A stretch of 47,064 bases of DNA from NCBI GenBank assembly GCA_949282215.1, contig CASDPF010000022.1, positions 1 to 47,064 on the forward strand. The letters run 5' to 3'. Below are positions 1 through 9,193 of the stretch, one piece after another. The position numbers and the translations under genes were made by a program. Source of the stretch: an uncultured bacterium. GTDB lineage: Bacteria; Cyanobacteriota; Vampirovibrionia; Gastranaerophilales; Gastranaerophilaceae. The notes beneath the pieces are model-generated. The model searched no databases. It was given only the letters and a program-made list of their open reading frames with translations, and was not told the DNA's origin. Every line of letters begins with the position of its first letter. Within the stretch, counting starts at the first letter, position 1.

Positions 1-83
1 CGAAGTCCCGATTCTCGTTCGACTTGCATGTATAAAGCACGCCGCCAGCGTTCGTCCTGAGCCAGGATCAAACTCTCCATTGT
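1..83 (-). rRNA. rrs: 16S ribosomal RNA, 5' end only
   Basis: The reverse complement contains the universal 16S start AGAGTTTGATCCTGGCTCAG followed by GACGAACGCTGGCGGCGTG and the ATGCAAGTCGAACG stretch that leads into variable region V1. The mature 5' end is placed near base 83 by aligning GAGTTTGATC with E. coli positions 9-18. The rest of the gene lies beyond the left edge of the window, so only about 83 bases are visible. It is transcribed leftward from the tandem promoters at 372-399 and 470-498. Confidence 0.97.
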
Positions 84-101
84 CAGAAAGTTTTATTCGC
101 T

Positions 102-119
102 CGACATATCTCTATGTCG
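102..119 (-). other. Hairpin in the 16S rRNA leader
   Basis: CGACATA and TATGTCG pair perfectly (7 bp) around a four-base loop, 19 bases upstream of the mature 16S end. Such a stem is a plausible RNase III or maturation element of the rRNA precursor. The remaining leader, about 120-365, shows no gene. A 63-codon open frame at 114-305 on the plus strand lies antisense in this leader, has no ribosome site and is not credible. Confidence 0.5.
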
Positions 120-371
120 TTTGACTCATTTCGTTTGCTTTCGCATTCTTGTCCTCATCATCTTTTTCTAGAATTAACAAGTTTTCGTTTTCAGCTATTC
201 TGTTGTCAATGTTCCGACTTCTGTTTTGCCACCATTCTAGGCAGTTATCCTTTTATTATTTTTGCAGATTACAAACCAAGTCGGGGCAATCTCAAAAAGG
301 CTTAAAAACCTTTTAAATCATCAAACTTTGGTAAACCCTCCGTTTGAGAACCGTTCCTCACGGCATCCATT

Positions 372-399
372 ATCTTATAACTTAAAACTTTTTTGTCAA
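372..399 (-). promoter_or_regulatory. rRNA promoter, proximal (P2)
   Basis: On the minus strand a perfect TTGACA (394-399) is followed after 16 bases by TAAGAT (372-377). Transcription would start near base 365 and run through the leader into 16S. The 593-base stretch from 84 to 675 otherwise holds only the leader, a second promoter upstream, and the 5' region of the divergent plus-strand gene at 676. Confidence 0.7.
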
Positions 400-469
400 G
401 CTGTTGTTTAAATTTTCTTAACTTTTCTTAATTCAGATTTTAAGTTTCAGTGCACTGAGCACATTTAAT

Positions 470-498
470 ATTTTATATCTTAAAATTTTCTTTGTCAA
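470..498 (-). promoter_or_regulatory. rRNA promoter, distal (P1)
   Basis: On the minus strand a perfect TTGACA (493-498) is separated by 17 bases from TAAAAT (470-475), a near-consensus sigma-70-type promoter. It sits about 99 bases upstream of the proximal promoter, the classic tandem arrangement for rRNA operons. A perfect 10-bp palindrome, CAGTGCACTG (448-457), lies just downstream of the expected start site and could affect the initial transcript; its role is unknown. Confidence 0.75.
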
Positions 499-675
499 GC
501 GTCTTTTAGTTTTTTGTGCAAAATTTAGTTTATAAAACTTAATAGATCTTATATTATTGTTTTTTTACTGCATTATTTCATTTAAATTTCTCAATTATTT
601 GTATGAAGCGGACAGAAAAAAAATAAGATATACTTTAGCATGTATTATAATCGGATAACAGAGAGGAGAAGTCCT

Positions 676-1110
676 ATGATAAAAGCGTTTAAAAATATTG
701 TTATGTCAGGATTACTTGTATTAGCATGCTCAGGTACTGTATTCGCAGACGGAAATGCCTTTACTCCGCTTAATTTTGATGATGTAAGCTATAACCCAAG
801 CTCTTCCAGCAGAAGCATTGCTTCTACATCAACAAATACAACTAAAACCATTACACCTGCCTCTACAGCTACGTCACAAGAAGTCACAGGCGGAAATGAC
901 ATGCAAGGGGCTATATTAAAACTTGATAATGCTCAAATTGAGGTTAGAAATGAACTTTTGAATTACAGAGCTAAGTATAATGATGTCGATCAACAATACA
1001 AGCTTATTAAAGCTGAGAGAAAGGCTCTTAACAAAAAAGTAAAGGATATTGAAAAGAAAATAAAAGAATTAGATAAAATTAAAGAAAAAACAAGACAACA
1101 AATGATTTAG
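676..1110 (+). CDS. Secreted coiled-coil protein, function unknown
   Basis: A 144-residue protein with a clear signal peptide: a basic start (MIKAFKN), a hydrophobic core and an FADG junction near residue 24. A Ser/Thr/Asn-rich, probably unstructured segment follows (about 35-80). The carboxy-terminal 60 residues are charged and heptad-like (AERKALNKKVKDIEKK) and should form a coiled coil. An upstream ATG at 640 is in frame, but the start at 676 is preceded by AGAGGAGA at good spacing and gives a clean signal peptide. It is the first gene divergent from the rRNA operon and ends at a strong terminator. I do not recognise a family; a periplasmic or envelope role is inferred only from the signal peptide. 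Confidence 0.8.
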   Translation: MIKAFKNIVMSGLLVLACSGTVFADGNAFTPLNFDDVSYNPSSSSRSIASTSTNTTKTITPASTATSQEVTGGNDMQGAILKLDNAQIEVRNELLNYRAKYNDVDQQYKLIKAERKALNKKVKDIEKKIKELDKIKEKTRQQMI

Positions 1111-1135
1111 GCATACTAAAAACTTATTTATAATA

Positions 1136-1170
1136 AAAAGGTCTGTTTTATAAAAATAAACAGACCTTTT
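1136..1170. terminator. Bidirectional intrinsic terminator
   Basis: AAAAGGTCTGTTT (1136-1148) pairs perfectly over 13 bp with AAACAGACCTTTT (1158-1170) around a nine-base loop, with T-rich flanks on both strands. It separates the convergent genes at 676-1110 (plus) and 1169-3148 (minus), overlapping the latter's stop codon. Confidence 0.85.
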
Positions 1171-3148
1171 ATTTATTACCTGAATAAATTCTTATATAGT
1201 TCCAATAACTTCTAAACACTTTTTTAACATAGTTTTTAGTTTCAGGATATGGGATTTGTTCTACAAACTCATCTGTATCATTATAATAAATTGAATTCTT
1301 CCAATTATTGACTGAACCTATTCCTCCATTGTAAGCCGCTACTGCTGATACATCCATGCCTGAAAGATAAGTTTTCAAGAACGCATAATAATAGTTTCCG
1401 AGCAGAATGTTCTGTGCTGGGAGATATAATGAGAACTTTTTAATATTATGTTTTATAGCAATTTCTGAGGCTGTCTGCGGCATGAGCTGCATTAAACCTA
1501 CAGCACCAACTGAACTTTTGGCAGAGGGATTAAAATAACTCTCTTCGCGAACTATTGAAAGCATCAACGGAGGATTATTTCCGCTTACATCAGAATATTT
1601 TTTTACCTCATCATAATAATGTAACGGATATACTAATCTCCATCGGACATCATACTTATCGGGTTTAACTTTTAAATCATCCATAGCATCCCTTGCTATT
1701 ACAATTGATTTTGCCCAATCACCTTTTTGATGAAATATCCAGCTCTTTAAGAATTTATCATCCCCTGCTAACTCTTCCAATACCTCGTAATCTTCCAAAT
1801 CTACCAATTCTTTTATAATAGCAGGTTTAACTTTGTACGGATATACTATTTCCTGCTCGTTAAGATAACTGGTCACAATTGGCCCTGGATTATGGTTCAT
1901 TCGCAAATATGCTCTATATGCATAGTAACTATCAGGATATTTTGCTATTACACTTTTATAATAACTCATGTAATCAGCATACTCATGAGTTTTTTCTGAG
2001 GCCCGTCCCATCCAATACATCACCATCGGGGCATAAGGAGAACTTTTAAACTTATTTAAAAATTCTTTTCCTATCTTTTGGGCATTAGAAATATCCCCCT
2101 TTCTTACCGTTTCTATAAAAATTTGAGAAAGGGCATCATCTACATATTTGCTATTTGGATATTTTAAATAAAAATCTTTAAAGCATTGGGATTTATATTG
2201 AGAATCTGTATATGAACATTTTAAATCCCAGATATAATCTTTTCCTTTTGAATTCGCAATATAAAATAATTTTGTTGCACCCTGCAATTTTGTCGGAGCA
2301 AAAAGCATGTAAGTATTTATTGCATTTTCAACTTCATCAGGATCAATATATTGGGCATGGTGCATAAGTCCCCATTCAGTAAGATATCTTGCTCGAGGAA
2401 TATTTCCAAGAGCATAGGAATTTTGAACATCCAATGCCCAGCTTTCTTTCAAATTAACCTTATTTAAAAGTTCTTGAGCTTTTTTATAATCTCCTAATAA
2501 ATAGCACGACTTTGCCATTAATAAGTAATCATCATTTGAAATTTGTTTATTAAGTTTTAACCAATCCTCAACTACATTAAGAGCAAGTCTCCCTGAAGGA
2601 GCTTTTTTCAGATAATGCCTGAAACAATTTTCTACATCATCTTTTTTGGATAATGGAAAAATTTTCTCTTCACTTTCGGTATAACTTTTCATCATCAAAA
2701 GACCAAGATAGTATTCAGATGCAATTGCATAATCTGTATTAGGATAATGATTTAAAATATCTTTAAAATACTTTTCTGAGAGTTCAGGATTTGTTTTTAG
2801 CAAATTTTGAGCCGCTAAATATTTTGCCTTAACGCTTAACTTGTTTGCAGGATACATTTTGAAAAGCATTTGATATTTTTTAACGGCAGTGGAATAATCC
2901 TCTAACTCATCAGCACATTGTCCTTGATGATACAACGCTATAGGTTTTAAATTAGACAAAAAACTAATTCTTGAGAACAAATAATAAGCATTTGAAAAAT
3001 CATCTTTCTGCATATCAGAAAGTGCATCTTTATATATTTGTCTTGATTTCGCAGGCGTTTGATACTGTGACAATCCTAACAATAATATAACAGCTAACAA
3101 ACTCCCGACACCAAGTCCAGCTAATGTCTTTTTATCAAATGTTTTCAT
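1169..3148 (-). CDS. slt: Soluble lytic murein transglycosylase, Slt70-like
   Basis: The last 130 residues form a GH23 lytic transglycosylase domain: REESYFNP carries the catalytic Glu, followed by SSVGAVGLMQLMPQTA and the AYNGG motif. Such enzymes cleave the MurNAc-GlcNAc bond of peptidoglycan, leaving 1,6-anhydroMurNAc ends. The preceding 500 residues are a helical TPR-like superhelix (repeated AxxxYxxGxY and KYPxSxYA patterns), as in the ring of Slt70. A single hydrophobic segment near the amino terminus (GLGVGSLLAVILLLGL) suggests a membrane anchor or signal peptide. I chose the ATG at 3148 (MKTFDKKT), giving 659 residues; in-frame TTG at 3193 and ATG at 3172 also exist and none has a strong ribosome site, so the start is uncertain. 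Confidence 0.93.
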   Translation of the reverse strand: MKTFDKKTLAGLGVGSLLAVILLLGLSQYQTPAKSRQIYKDALSDMQKDDFSNAYYLFSRISFLSNLKPIALYHQGQCADELEDYSTAVKKYQMLFKMYPANKLSVKAKYLAAQNLLKTNPELSEKYFKDILNHYPNTDYAIASEYYLGLLMMKSYTESEEKIFPLSKKDDVENCFRHYLKKAPSGRLALNVVEDWLKLNKQISNDDYLLMAKSCYLLGDYKKAQELLNKVNLKESWALDVQNSYALGNIPRARYLTEWGLMHHAQYIDPDEVENAINTYMLFAPTKLQGATKLFYIANSKGKDYIWDLKCSYTDSQYKSQCFKDFYLKYPNSKYVDDALSQIFIETVRKGDISNAQKIGKEFLNKFKSSPYAPMVMYWMGRASEKTHEYADYMSYYKSVIAKYPDSYYAYRAYLRMNHNPGPIVTSYLNEQEIVYPYKVKPAIIKELVDLEDYEVLEELAGDDKFLKSWIFHQKGDWAKSIVIARDAMDDLKVKPDKYDVRWRLVYPLHYYDEVKKYSDVSGNNPPLMLSIVREESYFNPSAKSSVGAVGLMQLMPQTASEIAIKHNIKKFSLYLPAQNILLGNYYYAFLKTYLSGMDVSAVAAYNGGIGSVNNWKNSIYYNDTDEFVEQIPYPETKNYVKKVFRSYWNYIRIYSGNK

Positions 3149-3270
3149 TAATATAATATTATCAAAAAACATCTTAAAGTAAAAGTTTTTCAAAAAAAGT
3201 TACAAATCCTATACATCAAATGTTTTTACAATATAATAATAATATATAGTTATTATAAAGAGGAGCTAGT

Positions 3271-4659
3271 ATGTACGGAATTATTCTTGCAGGCGGATCA
3301 GGGAGTCGTTTGTGGCCTTTATCAAGAGAACTATACCCTAAACAGCTTTTAAATATTATATCTGACAAAAGCCTGCTTCAAAGCACATTTGAAAGACTTG
3401 CATTTTGTATGCCTGAAACAAATATATTAAGTATTACTAATACAAAACATTCATCAAATGTTAAAATGCAAATTCAGGATTTGACCGAAAATCCGCTTGT
3501 ACTATCAGAACCTGTAGCTAAAAATACCGCTCCTGCTATAGCTTTGGCTACAAAGTATATTATGCAAAAAACAAATGATGATCCTGTAATTTTAGTAGTT
3601 CCATCGGATCATTTAATAAAAAATAATGAAAAATTTTTAGCAACTGTTAAAAAAGGTGAAAAATTAGCTCAAGAAGGATATATTGTAACATTCGGCATAA
3701 AACCGGATTATCCTGAAACAGGATATGGTTATATAAATGTATTAAAACCTTTAGACCTTGGCTATAAAGTTAAAGAATTTGTAGAAAAACCTGATTTGCA
3801 AACAGCAGAAAAATATTTGGAAGCAGGAACTTATTTTTGGAACAGCGGGATTTTTATGTTCAAAGCCTCTGTTATGATGGAAGAGATAAAAAAATACGCT
3901 CCGGAAATTGATAAAATTTCAAATAACGTTGATTTTTCAAAATCTAAAGACATTCCATTTATTGAATTTGATAAAATGCCATCTATTTCAATAGATTATG
4001 CAATTATGGAAAAATCGGACAGGATTGCATTATTGACTTTGGAAAGTGATTGGAATGACCTAGGCTCATGGAAGTCTATCTATGATGTCAGTAATAAAGA
4101 TGAAAATAACAATGTTTTTGTAGGACATGTAATAGATAAAGAATCAAAGAATTCTTTTGTATATGCATCTTCAAAACTGGTTACGACTATAGGACTCGAA
4201 GATACTGTAATTATTGAAACAGAGGATGCAATACTTGCTTGTAAAAAAGATAAAACTCAAGATGTCAAACATATTTATGAAACTCTGAAAAAACAAAATG
4301 ATGATACTCATCTTGTACATAAAACCGTATACAGACCTTGGGGATTTTACACAGTAATTGCACAAGGCAACGGATTCCAATCCAAAATTTTACATGTCAA
4401 TCCGGGACAAAAATTATCTATTCAATCCCATAATCATAGAAGCGAACATTGGGTGGTGTTAAACGGAACTGCAAAAGTTATTTTGGAAGGGAAAGAACTT
4501 ATTCTATCTCCCGGACATAGCGTCGATATACCTGTGAAAGCAATTCATTCTTTACAAAATCCATATAAAGAAGACGTTGAAGTAATTGAAGTCCAAAAAG
4601 GCGATATTCTTCTTGAAGATGATATTATTCGATATGAAGATATGTATGGCAGAGTTTAA
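3271..4659 (+). CDS. manC: Bifunctional mannose-1-phosphate guanylyltransferase / mannose-6-phosphate isomerase
   Basis: A 462-residue type II ManC/AlgA-like enzyme. The amino-terminal nucleotidyltransferase half has the signature GGSGSRLWPLSRELYPKQ (residues 8-25) and FVEKP near 170; it makes GDP-mannose from mannose-1-phosphate and GTP. The carboxy-terminal cupin half (about 345-460) contains RPWGFY, GQKLSIQSHNHRSEHW with metal-binding His residues, and PxxxxHSLQNP, typical of the phosphomannose isomerase domain. Length matches the fused family. The start is supported by AAGAGGAG seven bases upstream. It stands alone, divergent from slt and convergent with the next gene; GDP-mannose would feed surface polysaccharide, like the dTDP-rhamnose genes at 43966-46318. 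Confidence 0.95.
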   Translation: MYGIILAGGSGSRLWPLSRELYPKQLLNIISDKSLLQSTFERLAFCMPETNILSITNTKHSSNVKMQIQDLTENPLVLSEPVAKNTAPAIALATKYIMQKTNDDPVILVVPSDHLIKNNEKFLATVKKGEKLAQEGYIVTFGIKPDYPETGYGYINVLKPLDLGYKVKEFVEKPDLQTAEKYLEAGTYFWNSGIFMFKASVMMEEIKKYAPEIDKISNNVDFSKSKDIPFIEFDKMPSISIDYAIMEKSDRIALLTLESDWNDLGSWKSIYDVSNKDENNNVFVGHVIDKESKNSFVYASSKLVTTIGLEDTVIIETEDAILACKKDKTQDVKHIYETLKKQNDDTHLVHKTVYRPWGFYTVIAQGNGFQSKILHVNPGQKLSIQSHNHRSEHWVVLNGTAKVILEGKELILSPGHSVDIPVKAIHSLQNPYKEDVEVIEVQKGDILLEDDIIRYEDMYGRV

Positions 4660-4679
4660 TTATTATTTTAAAATACATA

Positions 4680-5468
4680 TTATAAAATATTTTTAAGCTC
4701 GCCATAATAACCTTTGTCTAATAATGTAAAAAAGCAATTTGTTGAGTATGGAGCAAGAGCAGATACCCACTCTTTATCCAAATATATTCCTTCAACAAGT
4801 CTTGCAAAAAGTTCACAAGGCTTTGTGTAATACTTTTTTAATTTATTAATTCTTGCAGAAATTCTAGACTGCTTTTTTTGTGCGGAACGTAATTTTATAT
4901 AATAAGCAAAAGCTCTCGGCATTTCAGGAAAATCTTTTTCTACACTTGCGACAGAATAAATTTCCTCTTTTTTCCTGAAAAATCCACTGCTTATAAGCTT
5001 TACTCTATCATATTTTAACAAATAACGTGCTTTGGATTTTTTTATAAATTTTTCAAATTCCTTAAATTTCTTTGAACGTTGAAAAGATGGATAATCTTTT
5101 TTTATCTCATACTCATAGTTTTTTATTAAGTCTTTGATTCTATCTTTATGCTCATATAACTTTACGCATAGAGAATTTTCATCAACAAAATTTGTCACTT
5201 TAAAAAGCTCTTCTTCAAATATCGAATTATTCTCTTTAAAAATCACATCAAAAGTTCCACCTGTCTTATTCATGTCAGGTTCAAGCTGATAATGAATATA
5301 ATGAGCAAATTCATGAACTAAGGTAGGCACAACCCTTATCGGAGGAATATTCTTTGAAATATCAATACGGTTTTTAAGGAAAAATCCTAAATTTCCACGA
5401 GCCTTAGTTGAGGTATGCACCTCAATTCCTAAACTTCTAAAATATTTTATAAGCTCTTTTGCTTCCAT
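4680..5468 (-). CDS. Putative zinc-dependent peptidase-like protein (HExxH motif)
   Basis: A 262-residue protein without signal peptide or membrane segment. Residues about 47-56 read TLVHEFAHYIH, an HExxH zincin active-site helix, and near the carboxy terminus CELFARLVEGIYLD could supply a third, glutamate ligand downstream. The middle is rich in Lys and Phe and looks helical. The start is the ATG at 5468; no good ribosome site precedes it. I do not recognise a named family; a cytoplasmic gluzincin-like metallopeptidase is inferred from the motif alone. It is convergent with manC and divergent from pheT. Confidence 0.7.
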   Translation of the reverse strand: MEAKELIKYFRSLGIEVHTSTKARGNLGFFLKNRIDISKNIPPIRVVPTLVHEFAHYIHYQLEPDMNKTGGTFDVIFKENNSIFEEELFKVTNFVDENSLCVKLYEHKDRIKDLIKNYEYEIKKDYPSFQRSKKFKEFEKFIKKSKARYLLKYDRVKLISSGFFRKKEEIYSVASVEKDFPEMPRAFAYYIKLRSAQKKQSRISARINKLKKYYTKPCELFARLVEGIYLDKEWVSALAPYSTNCFFTLLDKGYYGELKNIL

Positions 5469-5495
5469 AAAAAAATAATATCACAAACTCTCGTG

Positions 5496-5524
5496 TTTAC
5501 TCTGAAATTCTTTTGTTATATTAT
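5496..5524 (+). promoter_or_regulatory. Putative pheT promoter
   Basis: TTTACT (5496-5501) and TATTAT (5519-5524) are separated by 17 bases and end about 40 bases before the pheT start, leaving a short leader with the ribosome site AAGAGGG. Confidence 0.4.
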
Positions 5525-5563
5525 TAAATCAAGAGTATTATTATTAATTAAGAGGGAATATAA

Positions 5564-8044
5564 ATGCAGGTATCAATTAACTGGTTAAATGAATTCGTAG
5601 ATTTATCAAACACAGATGAAAAACAAATAGCACATGAGCTTACAATGAGCGGACTTGAAGTAGAAGCAATTGAGGAAGTAAAACCAAAATTTACGAATAT
5701 CCAAACAGTTAAAATTGAAAAAATAGACAATCATCCAAATTCCGACCACTTACATCTTGTAACGGTAAATACAGGTTCAAGCATAAAAACTGTTGTATGC
5801 GGAGCACAAAATATTAAAGAAGGACAAGTAGTTCCTTATGCATCTGTAGGAAGTCAGGTTCTTGACAGAAAAACGGGTGAAATGTTCACACTTACACCTG
5901 CAGTAATTCGTGGCGTTGAATCTCAAGGTATGCTATGTTCAGCTGATGAACTTGGAGTATCAGAAAGAAATTACCAAGAAGAAGACGGAATTTTAATTTT
6001 AAACAGAATTTTCCCTGATGTAAAAATTGGTGAAAACGTTGAAGACGTTTTAGGCTTTGAAAAAGATACCGTAATTGATATTGCTCCAACTGCAAACCGT
6101 GGAGATCAAATGTCTGTAATAGGTGTAGCAAGAGAATTAAGCTCACTATTTAATACTCCATTAAAATTTTCACCTCTTGAATCAACAAAAGATTTATCCA
6201 CAGACAAATTCAAAGTCGAAATCCTAGACAATGATGTTTGTAAATACTATTCAATCGGAATTTTAAAAGATATAAAAATAAAACCATCTCCAGAATGGAT
6301 GCAAAAACGTTTAATAGCATCAGGAATTCGAGCAATCAATAACGTTGTAGATATTACAAACTATGTTTTACTTGAATATGGCACACCATTACACGCATTT
6401 GACCTAGATAAATTAAACGGCTACTTATGTGTAAGAAGAGCAAAAGAAGGAGAAAAACTTGTAACTCTTGATGGCGTTGAAAGAACCCTGACTACAGACA
6501 GCGTGCTGATTGCAACAAAAGAAGAAGGAGTATGTCTGGGCGGAGTATTCGGCGGAGAAAATTCAGAAATTGATGATAATACCAAATCAATAGCACTTGA
6601 AGCAGCCTACTTTACCCCTGCCACAAACAGAAAATCTGCAAGAAGTGCCGGCTATAGAAGCGAGGCTTCTGCAAGATTTGAAAGAGGTATAGATATAGAA
6701 GCTGTAAAACCTGCTTTAATGAGAGCTATGCAACTACTTGTTGAACTTGCTGATGCTAAAATTGAAGGAGTAGTTGAAGCTGGAAATAATAAGCTTGAAC
6801 CTATTGAGATTACTCTCAGATATCCTCAAATTAAAAGAATTTTAGGCGTTGAAATTGAAGCAGAAAAATGTGATTCAATTCTAGAAAATCTAGGCTTTAA
6901 AAAACTCGGTGGAAATGCACTTGCCGCAAAATTTTTAGTTCCATCATTCAGAGCCTATGACGTAACAAGAGAAATTGACTTGATAGAAGAAATTGCTCGT
7001 ATAAACGGTTATGATAAGGTAACACCTACATTGCCTAATAAAATGCAGACTCCGACAATTACATTGGAAGAAAAAATTGTTAAAAAAGTCCATAACTTAA
7101 TGCAATCAGCAGGCTTGAATGAAATTATCACAAGCTCACTTATAGGAAAACCGCTTTTAGATAAATTTATGATACCTTACGATGATTCAAAAGCTCTAAA
7201 AGTTATGAATCCTGTAAGTGAAGAATGCACAATGCTTAGAGAAACTCTTGCTGTAAGCATACTTAACTGCATGAAATATAACTACGATAACGGTCAAAAG
7301 AATTTCTGGGCTTACGAAATTGGTAAAACTTATAACGTTGAAAAAGAAGCTGATGAAAAATTCTCAGGAGTTAAAGAAACAAAAGTTTTAGCAGGAATTA
7401 TTACTGGTGAAATTGAGAACTCTAAATGGCAAAATGTACAAGTCCCTGATTTCTTTACCGTAAAAGGAATTTTAGAAACACTATTCAATGAATTAGGAGT
7501 AGAGAAAAGAATAAAACTTGTATCAATTGATAAATCACCACTTGCAAAAACTCATGCAATTCTTCATCCATATAGAAGTGCCGCAATAAATATCTTGGGT
7601 AAAAATATGACTACAATCGGTTACTTTGGTCAAATTCATCCGATTTTAAAAGATAAACTAAAAATGAATCAAGAATCATATATTTTCAAAGTAAATCTTG
7701 ATGCAATAATTGAAATAGTTAAAGAAAGTGTTCCAAGATTTAAACATCTTCCTCAATTCCCTGAAGTGAAACGTGACTTAGCTTTCGTAATAGGGGAAAA
7801 TGTTACTTATGATGAAATTCAAAGAGTAATAAAAGGAAGTGTTCAACAAAACATTTTCAAAGGCAGTGAAGTATTTGATGTATATCAAGGCGAAAACATT
7901 GAAAAAGGATACAAATCTCTTGCATTCAGAATTTATATGCAAGATGAAAATTCTACATTGACTGATGAAATTATTGATAAACAAATGCAAAATATTAGAG
8001 AAAAACTTCAAAAAACTTATGCTGATATAACATTCAGGGAGTAA
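5564..8044 (+). CDS. pheT: Phenylalanine-tRNA ligase beta subunit
   Basis: An 826-residue bacterial-type PheT, which pairs with PheS to charge tRNA-Phe in the cytoplasm. The start MQVSINWLNEFVDL is typical. The EMAPII-like tRNA-binding OB fold lies at about 40-150 (IDNHPNSDHLHLVTVN, VESQGMLCSADELGV). The B3/B4 editing region follows (TNYVLLEYGTPLHAFD, near 265), then B5 and the catalytic-like core (RSEASARFERGID; YPQIKRILGVE; IDLIEEIARINGYD). The carboxy-terminal FDX-ACB anticodon-binding domain begins at FPEVKRDLAFVI. Length is usual for the family. pheS, often adjacent, is not in this window. The downstream gene begins four bases after the stop and is probably cotranscribed. Confidence 0.97.
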   Translation: MQVSINWLNEFVDLSNTDEKQIAHELTMSGLEVEAIEEVKPKFTNIQTVKIEKIDNHPNSDHLHLVTVNTGSSIKTVVCGAQNIKEGQVVPYASVGSQVLDRKTGEMFTLTPAVIRGVESQGMLCSADELGVSERNYQEEDGILILNRIFPDVKIGENVEDVLGFEKDTVIDIAPTANRGDQMSVIGVARELSSLFNTPLKFSPLESTKDLSTDKFKVEILDNDVCKYYSIGILKDIKIKPSPEWMQKRLIASGIRAINNVVDITNYVLLEYGTPLHAFDLDKLNGYLCVRRAKEGEKLVTLDGVERTLTTDSVLIATKEEGVCLGGVFGGENSEIDDNTKSIALEAAYFTPATNRKSARSAGYRSEASARFERGIDIEAVKPALMRAMQLLVELADAKIEGVVEAGNNKLEPIEITLRYPQIKRILGVEIEAEKCDSILENLGFKKLGGNALAAKFLVPSFRAYDVTREIDLIEEIARINGYDKVTPTLPNKMQTPTITLEEKIVKKVHNLMQSAGLNEIITSSLIGKPLLDKFMIPYDDSKALKVMNPVSEECTMLRETLAVSILNCMKYNYDNGQKNFWAYEIGKTYNVEKEADEKFSGVKETKVLAGIITGEIENSKWQNVQVPDFFTVKGILETLFNELGVEKRIKLVSIDKSPLAKTHAILHPYRSAAINILGKNMTTIGYFGQIHPILKDKLKMNQESYIFKVNLDAIIEIVKESVPRFKHLPQFPEVKRDLAFVIGENVTYDEIQRVIKGSVQQNIFKGSEVFDVYQGENIEKGYKSLAFRIYMQDENSTLTDEIIDKQMQNIREKLQKTYADITFRE

Positions 8045-8048
8045 TTCT

Positions 8049-8693
8049 ATGAAAAAGCTTTTCGTAACATTATTTGTATTTCTGGGACTTTCAATTCCTG
8101 CTTTAGCCGGAGATGTCATGCCAAATGTCGTAAGTCTTTCTAACACGAATACTTTAGGTGTATATCAAGTGGGAAACCCCATAGTGTTACGTAAATCACC
8201 TGATGATAATTCTCCTATTGTAAAAGTAATAAGAATTTCTAATAACTCTATAGAACCTGCTGAACTTACTTTTGATAATGTGTTTGTAGTTTATAACGAG
8301 AAAAAAGCCCTAGCATTAATGGCTGTCACAGATGAAACAGAAGATTGGGTAGAACTGATTTATAATAATAAAACAGGTGCTCGCGGCTGGCTGAAAAAAG
8401 ACGATCCATACAAATTCCTTACTTGGGTTCACTTTTATAATACTTATGCCAGAAAGTACGGTCTATATATATTAAACGGAGCTCCTGAAAAAATTAACGA
8501 AATGCATGGCTCAACCGATGATGAATCAAAAGTTATATCAAAAATCAACAATCCGCAAAAAATAATTTTAAATATAATTAAAGGGAATTGGATGCTTGTA
8601 AGTGTCATGGATATGGACAGAACTCCTAAAACAGGCTACATTCGCTGGCGTAGTGAGGACGGAGTTAAATATCTTTTCCCTGCAATAAAATAA
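8049..8693 (+). CDS. Secreted SH3-like domain protein
   Basis: A 214-residue protein with a signal peptide (MKKLFVTLFVFLGLSIPALAG, cleavage near residue 20). Two segments resemble bacterial SH3b folds: residues about 35-120 (NPIVLRKSPDDNSPIVKV, ending WVELIYNN and GARGWLKKDD) and about 140-212 (LYILNGAPEKI, NWMLVSVMDM, TGYIRWRSEDG). Such domains usually bind cell-wall peptides or other proteins in the envelope. Its ribosome site AGGGAG overlaps the end of pheT and the gap is four bases, so it is likely translated from the pheT transcript, although no functional link to PheT is apparent. The fold assignment is by pattern only. Confidence 0.75.
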   Translation: MKKLFVTLFVFLGLSIPALAGDVMPNVVSLSNTNTLGVYQVGNPIVLRKSPDDNSPIVKVIRISNNSIEPAELTFDNVFVVYNEKKALALMAVTDETEDWVELIYNNKTGARGWLKKDDPYKFLTWVHFYNTYARKYGLYILNGAPEKINEMHGSTDDESKVISKINNPQKIILNIIKGNWMLVSVMDMDRTPKTGYIRWRSEDGVKYLFPAIK

Positions 8694-8796
8694 TTATTAA
8701 CAAATGTAACAAAAAACATCTCCTCTGAAATTCGATAGTTTTAAAATACTTTATATGTATAAGAGAGTATAAATAAGAAGTATAAGGAGAGCAGAT

Positions 8797-9129
8797 ATGG
8801 CGTTTTTAGCTATTGATTCACAAAGAAATTTATTCACGTTACAGAGAAACCAACTGCAATTTGAACAAGCACTTGTACAAAACCAAGTTAACTGGTTGCA
8901 AAAAGAAATGGCTTACGTACAGTCAGCATTTGAAGAAGAGAATCCTGATGCCTCAATTGACGAAGATCCATACTATCTTCAATTACAAAAACAAGAAGAA
9001 TATTTGACAACAAGAACTCAAGCTATTGAAACACAGGTTAACACTTTAAACGAAGAAATATCAAGTTCTAAACAAATCGTTCAAAACAACATCAAGAGCA
9101 GTTGCGGCTTGAACTTGATTGGCGGTTAA
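8797..9129 (+). CDS. Small coiled-coil protein, function unknown
   Basis: A 110-residue, Gln/Glu-rich protein without signal peptide or membrane segment. Residues about 10-45 and 60-100 are predicted helices with heptad spacing (LQRNQLQFEQALVQNQVNWL; TQAIETQVNTLNEEISSSKQ), separated by an acidic linker (EEENPDASIDEDP). The last residues, SCGLNLIGG, are an unusual glycine-ended tail with one Cys. The start has a strong ribosome site, AAGGAGA. It lies between the pheT unit and a terminator. I do not recognise a family; the length and pattern resemble small structural or secretion-associated helical proteins, which is only a resemblance. Confidence 0.7.
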   Translation: MAFLAIDSQRNLFTLQRNQLQFEQALVQNQVNWLQKEMAYVQSAFEEENPDASIDEDPYYLQLQKQEEYLTTRTQAIETQVNTLNEEISSSKQIVQNNIKSSCGLNLIGG

Positions 9130-9158
9130 GCTTAAAACAAATAGTCAATTATGTAAAA

Positions 9159-9193
9159 AAAGAAGTTGTAATAATAATTATTACAACTTCTTT
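9159..9193. terminator. Bidirectional terminator between the coiled-coil gene and folD
   Basis: GAAGTTGTAATAA (9162-9174) pairs perfectly with TTATTACAACTTC (9178-9190) around three bases. On the minus strand the stem is followed by a run of seven T, so it mainly ends the rplI-folD transcript; its right arm overlaps the folD stop codon. Confidence 0.8.

Noticed and set aside
114..305. 63-codon frame on the plus strand near the left edge
   Set aside because: It lies antisense within the 16S rRNA leader, has no ribosome site and its composition is not protein-like.
4660..4679. Terminator between manC and the HExxH gene
   Set aside because: Only weak AT-only pairing (AAAATA with TATTTT) is present.
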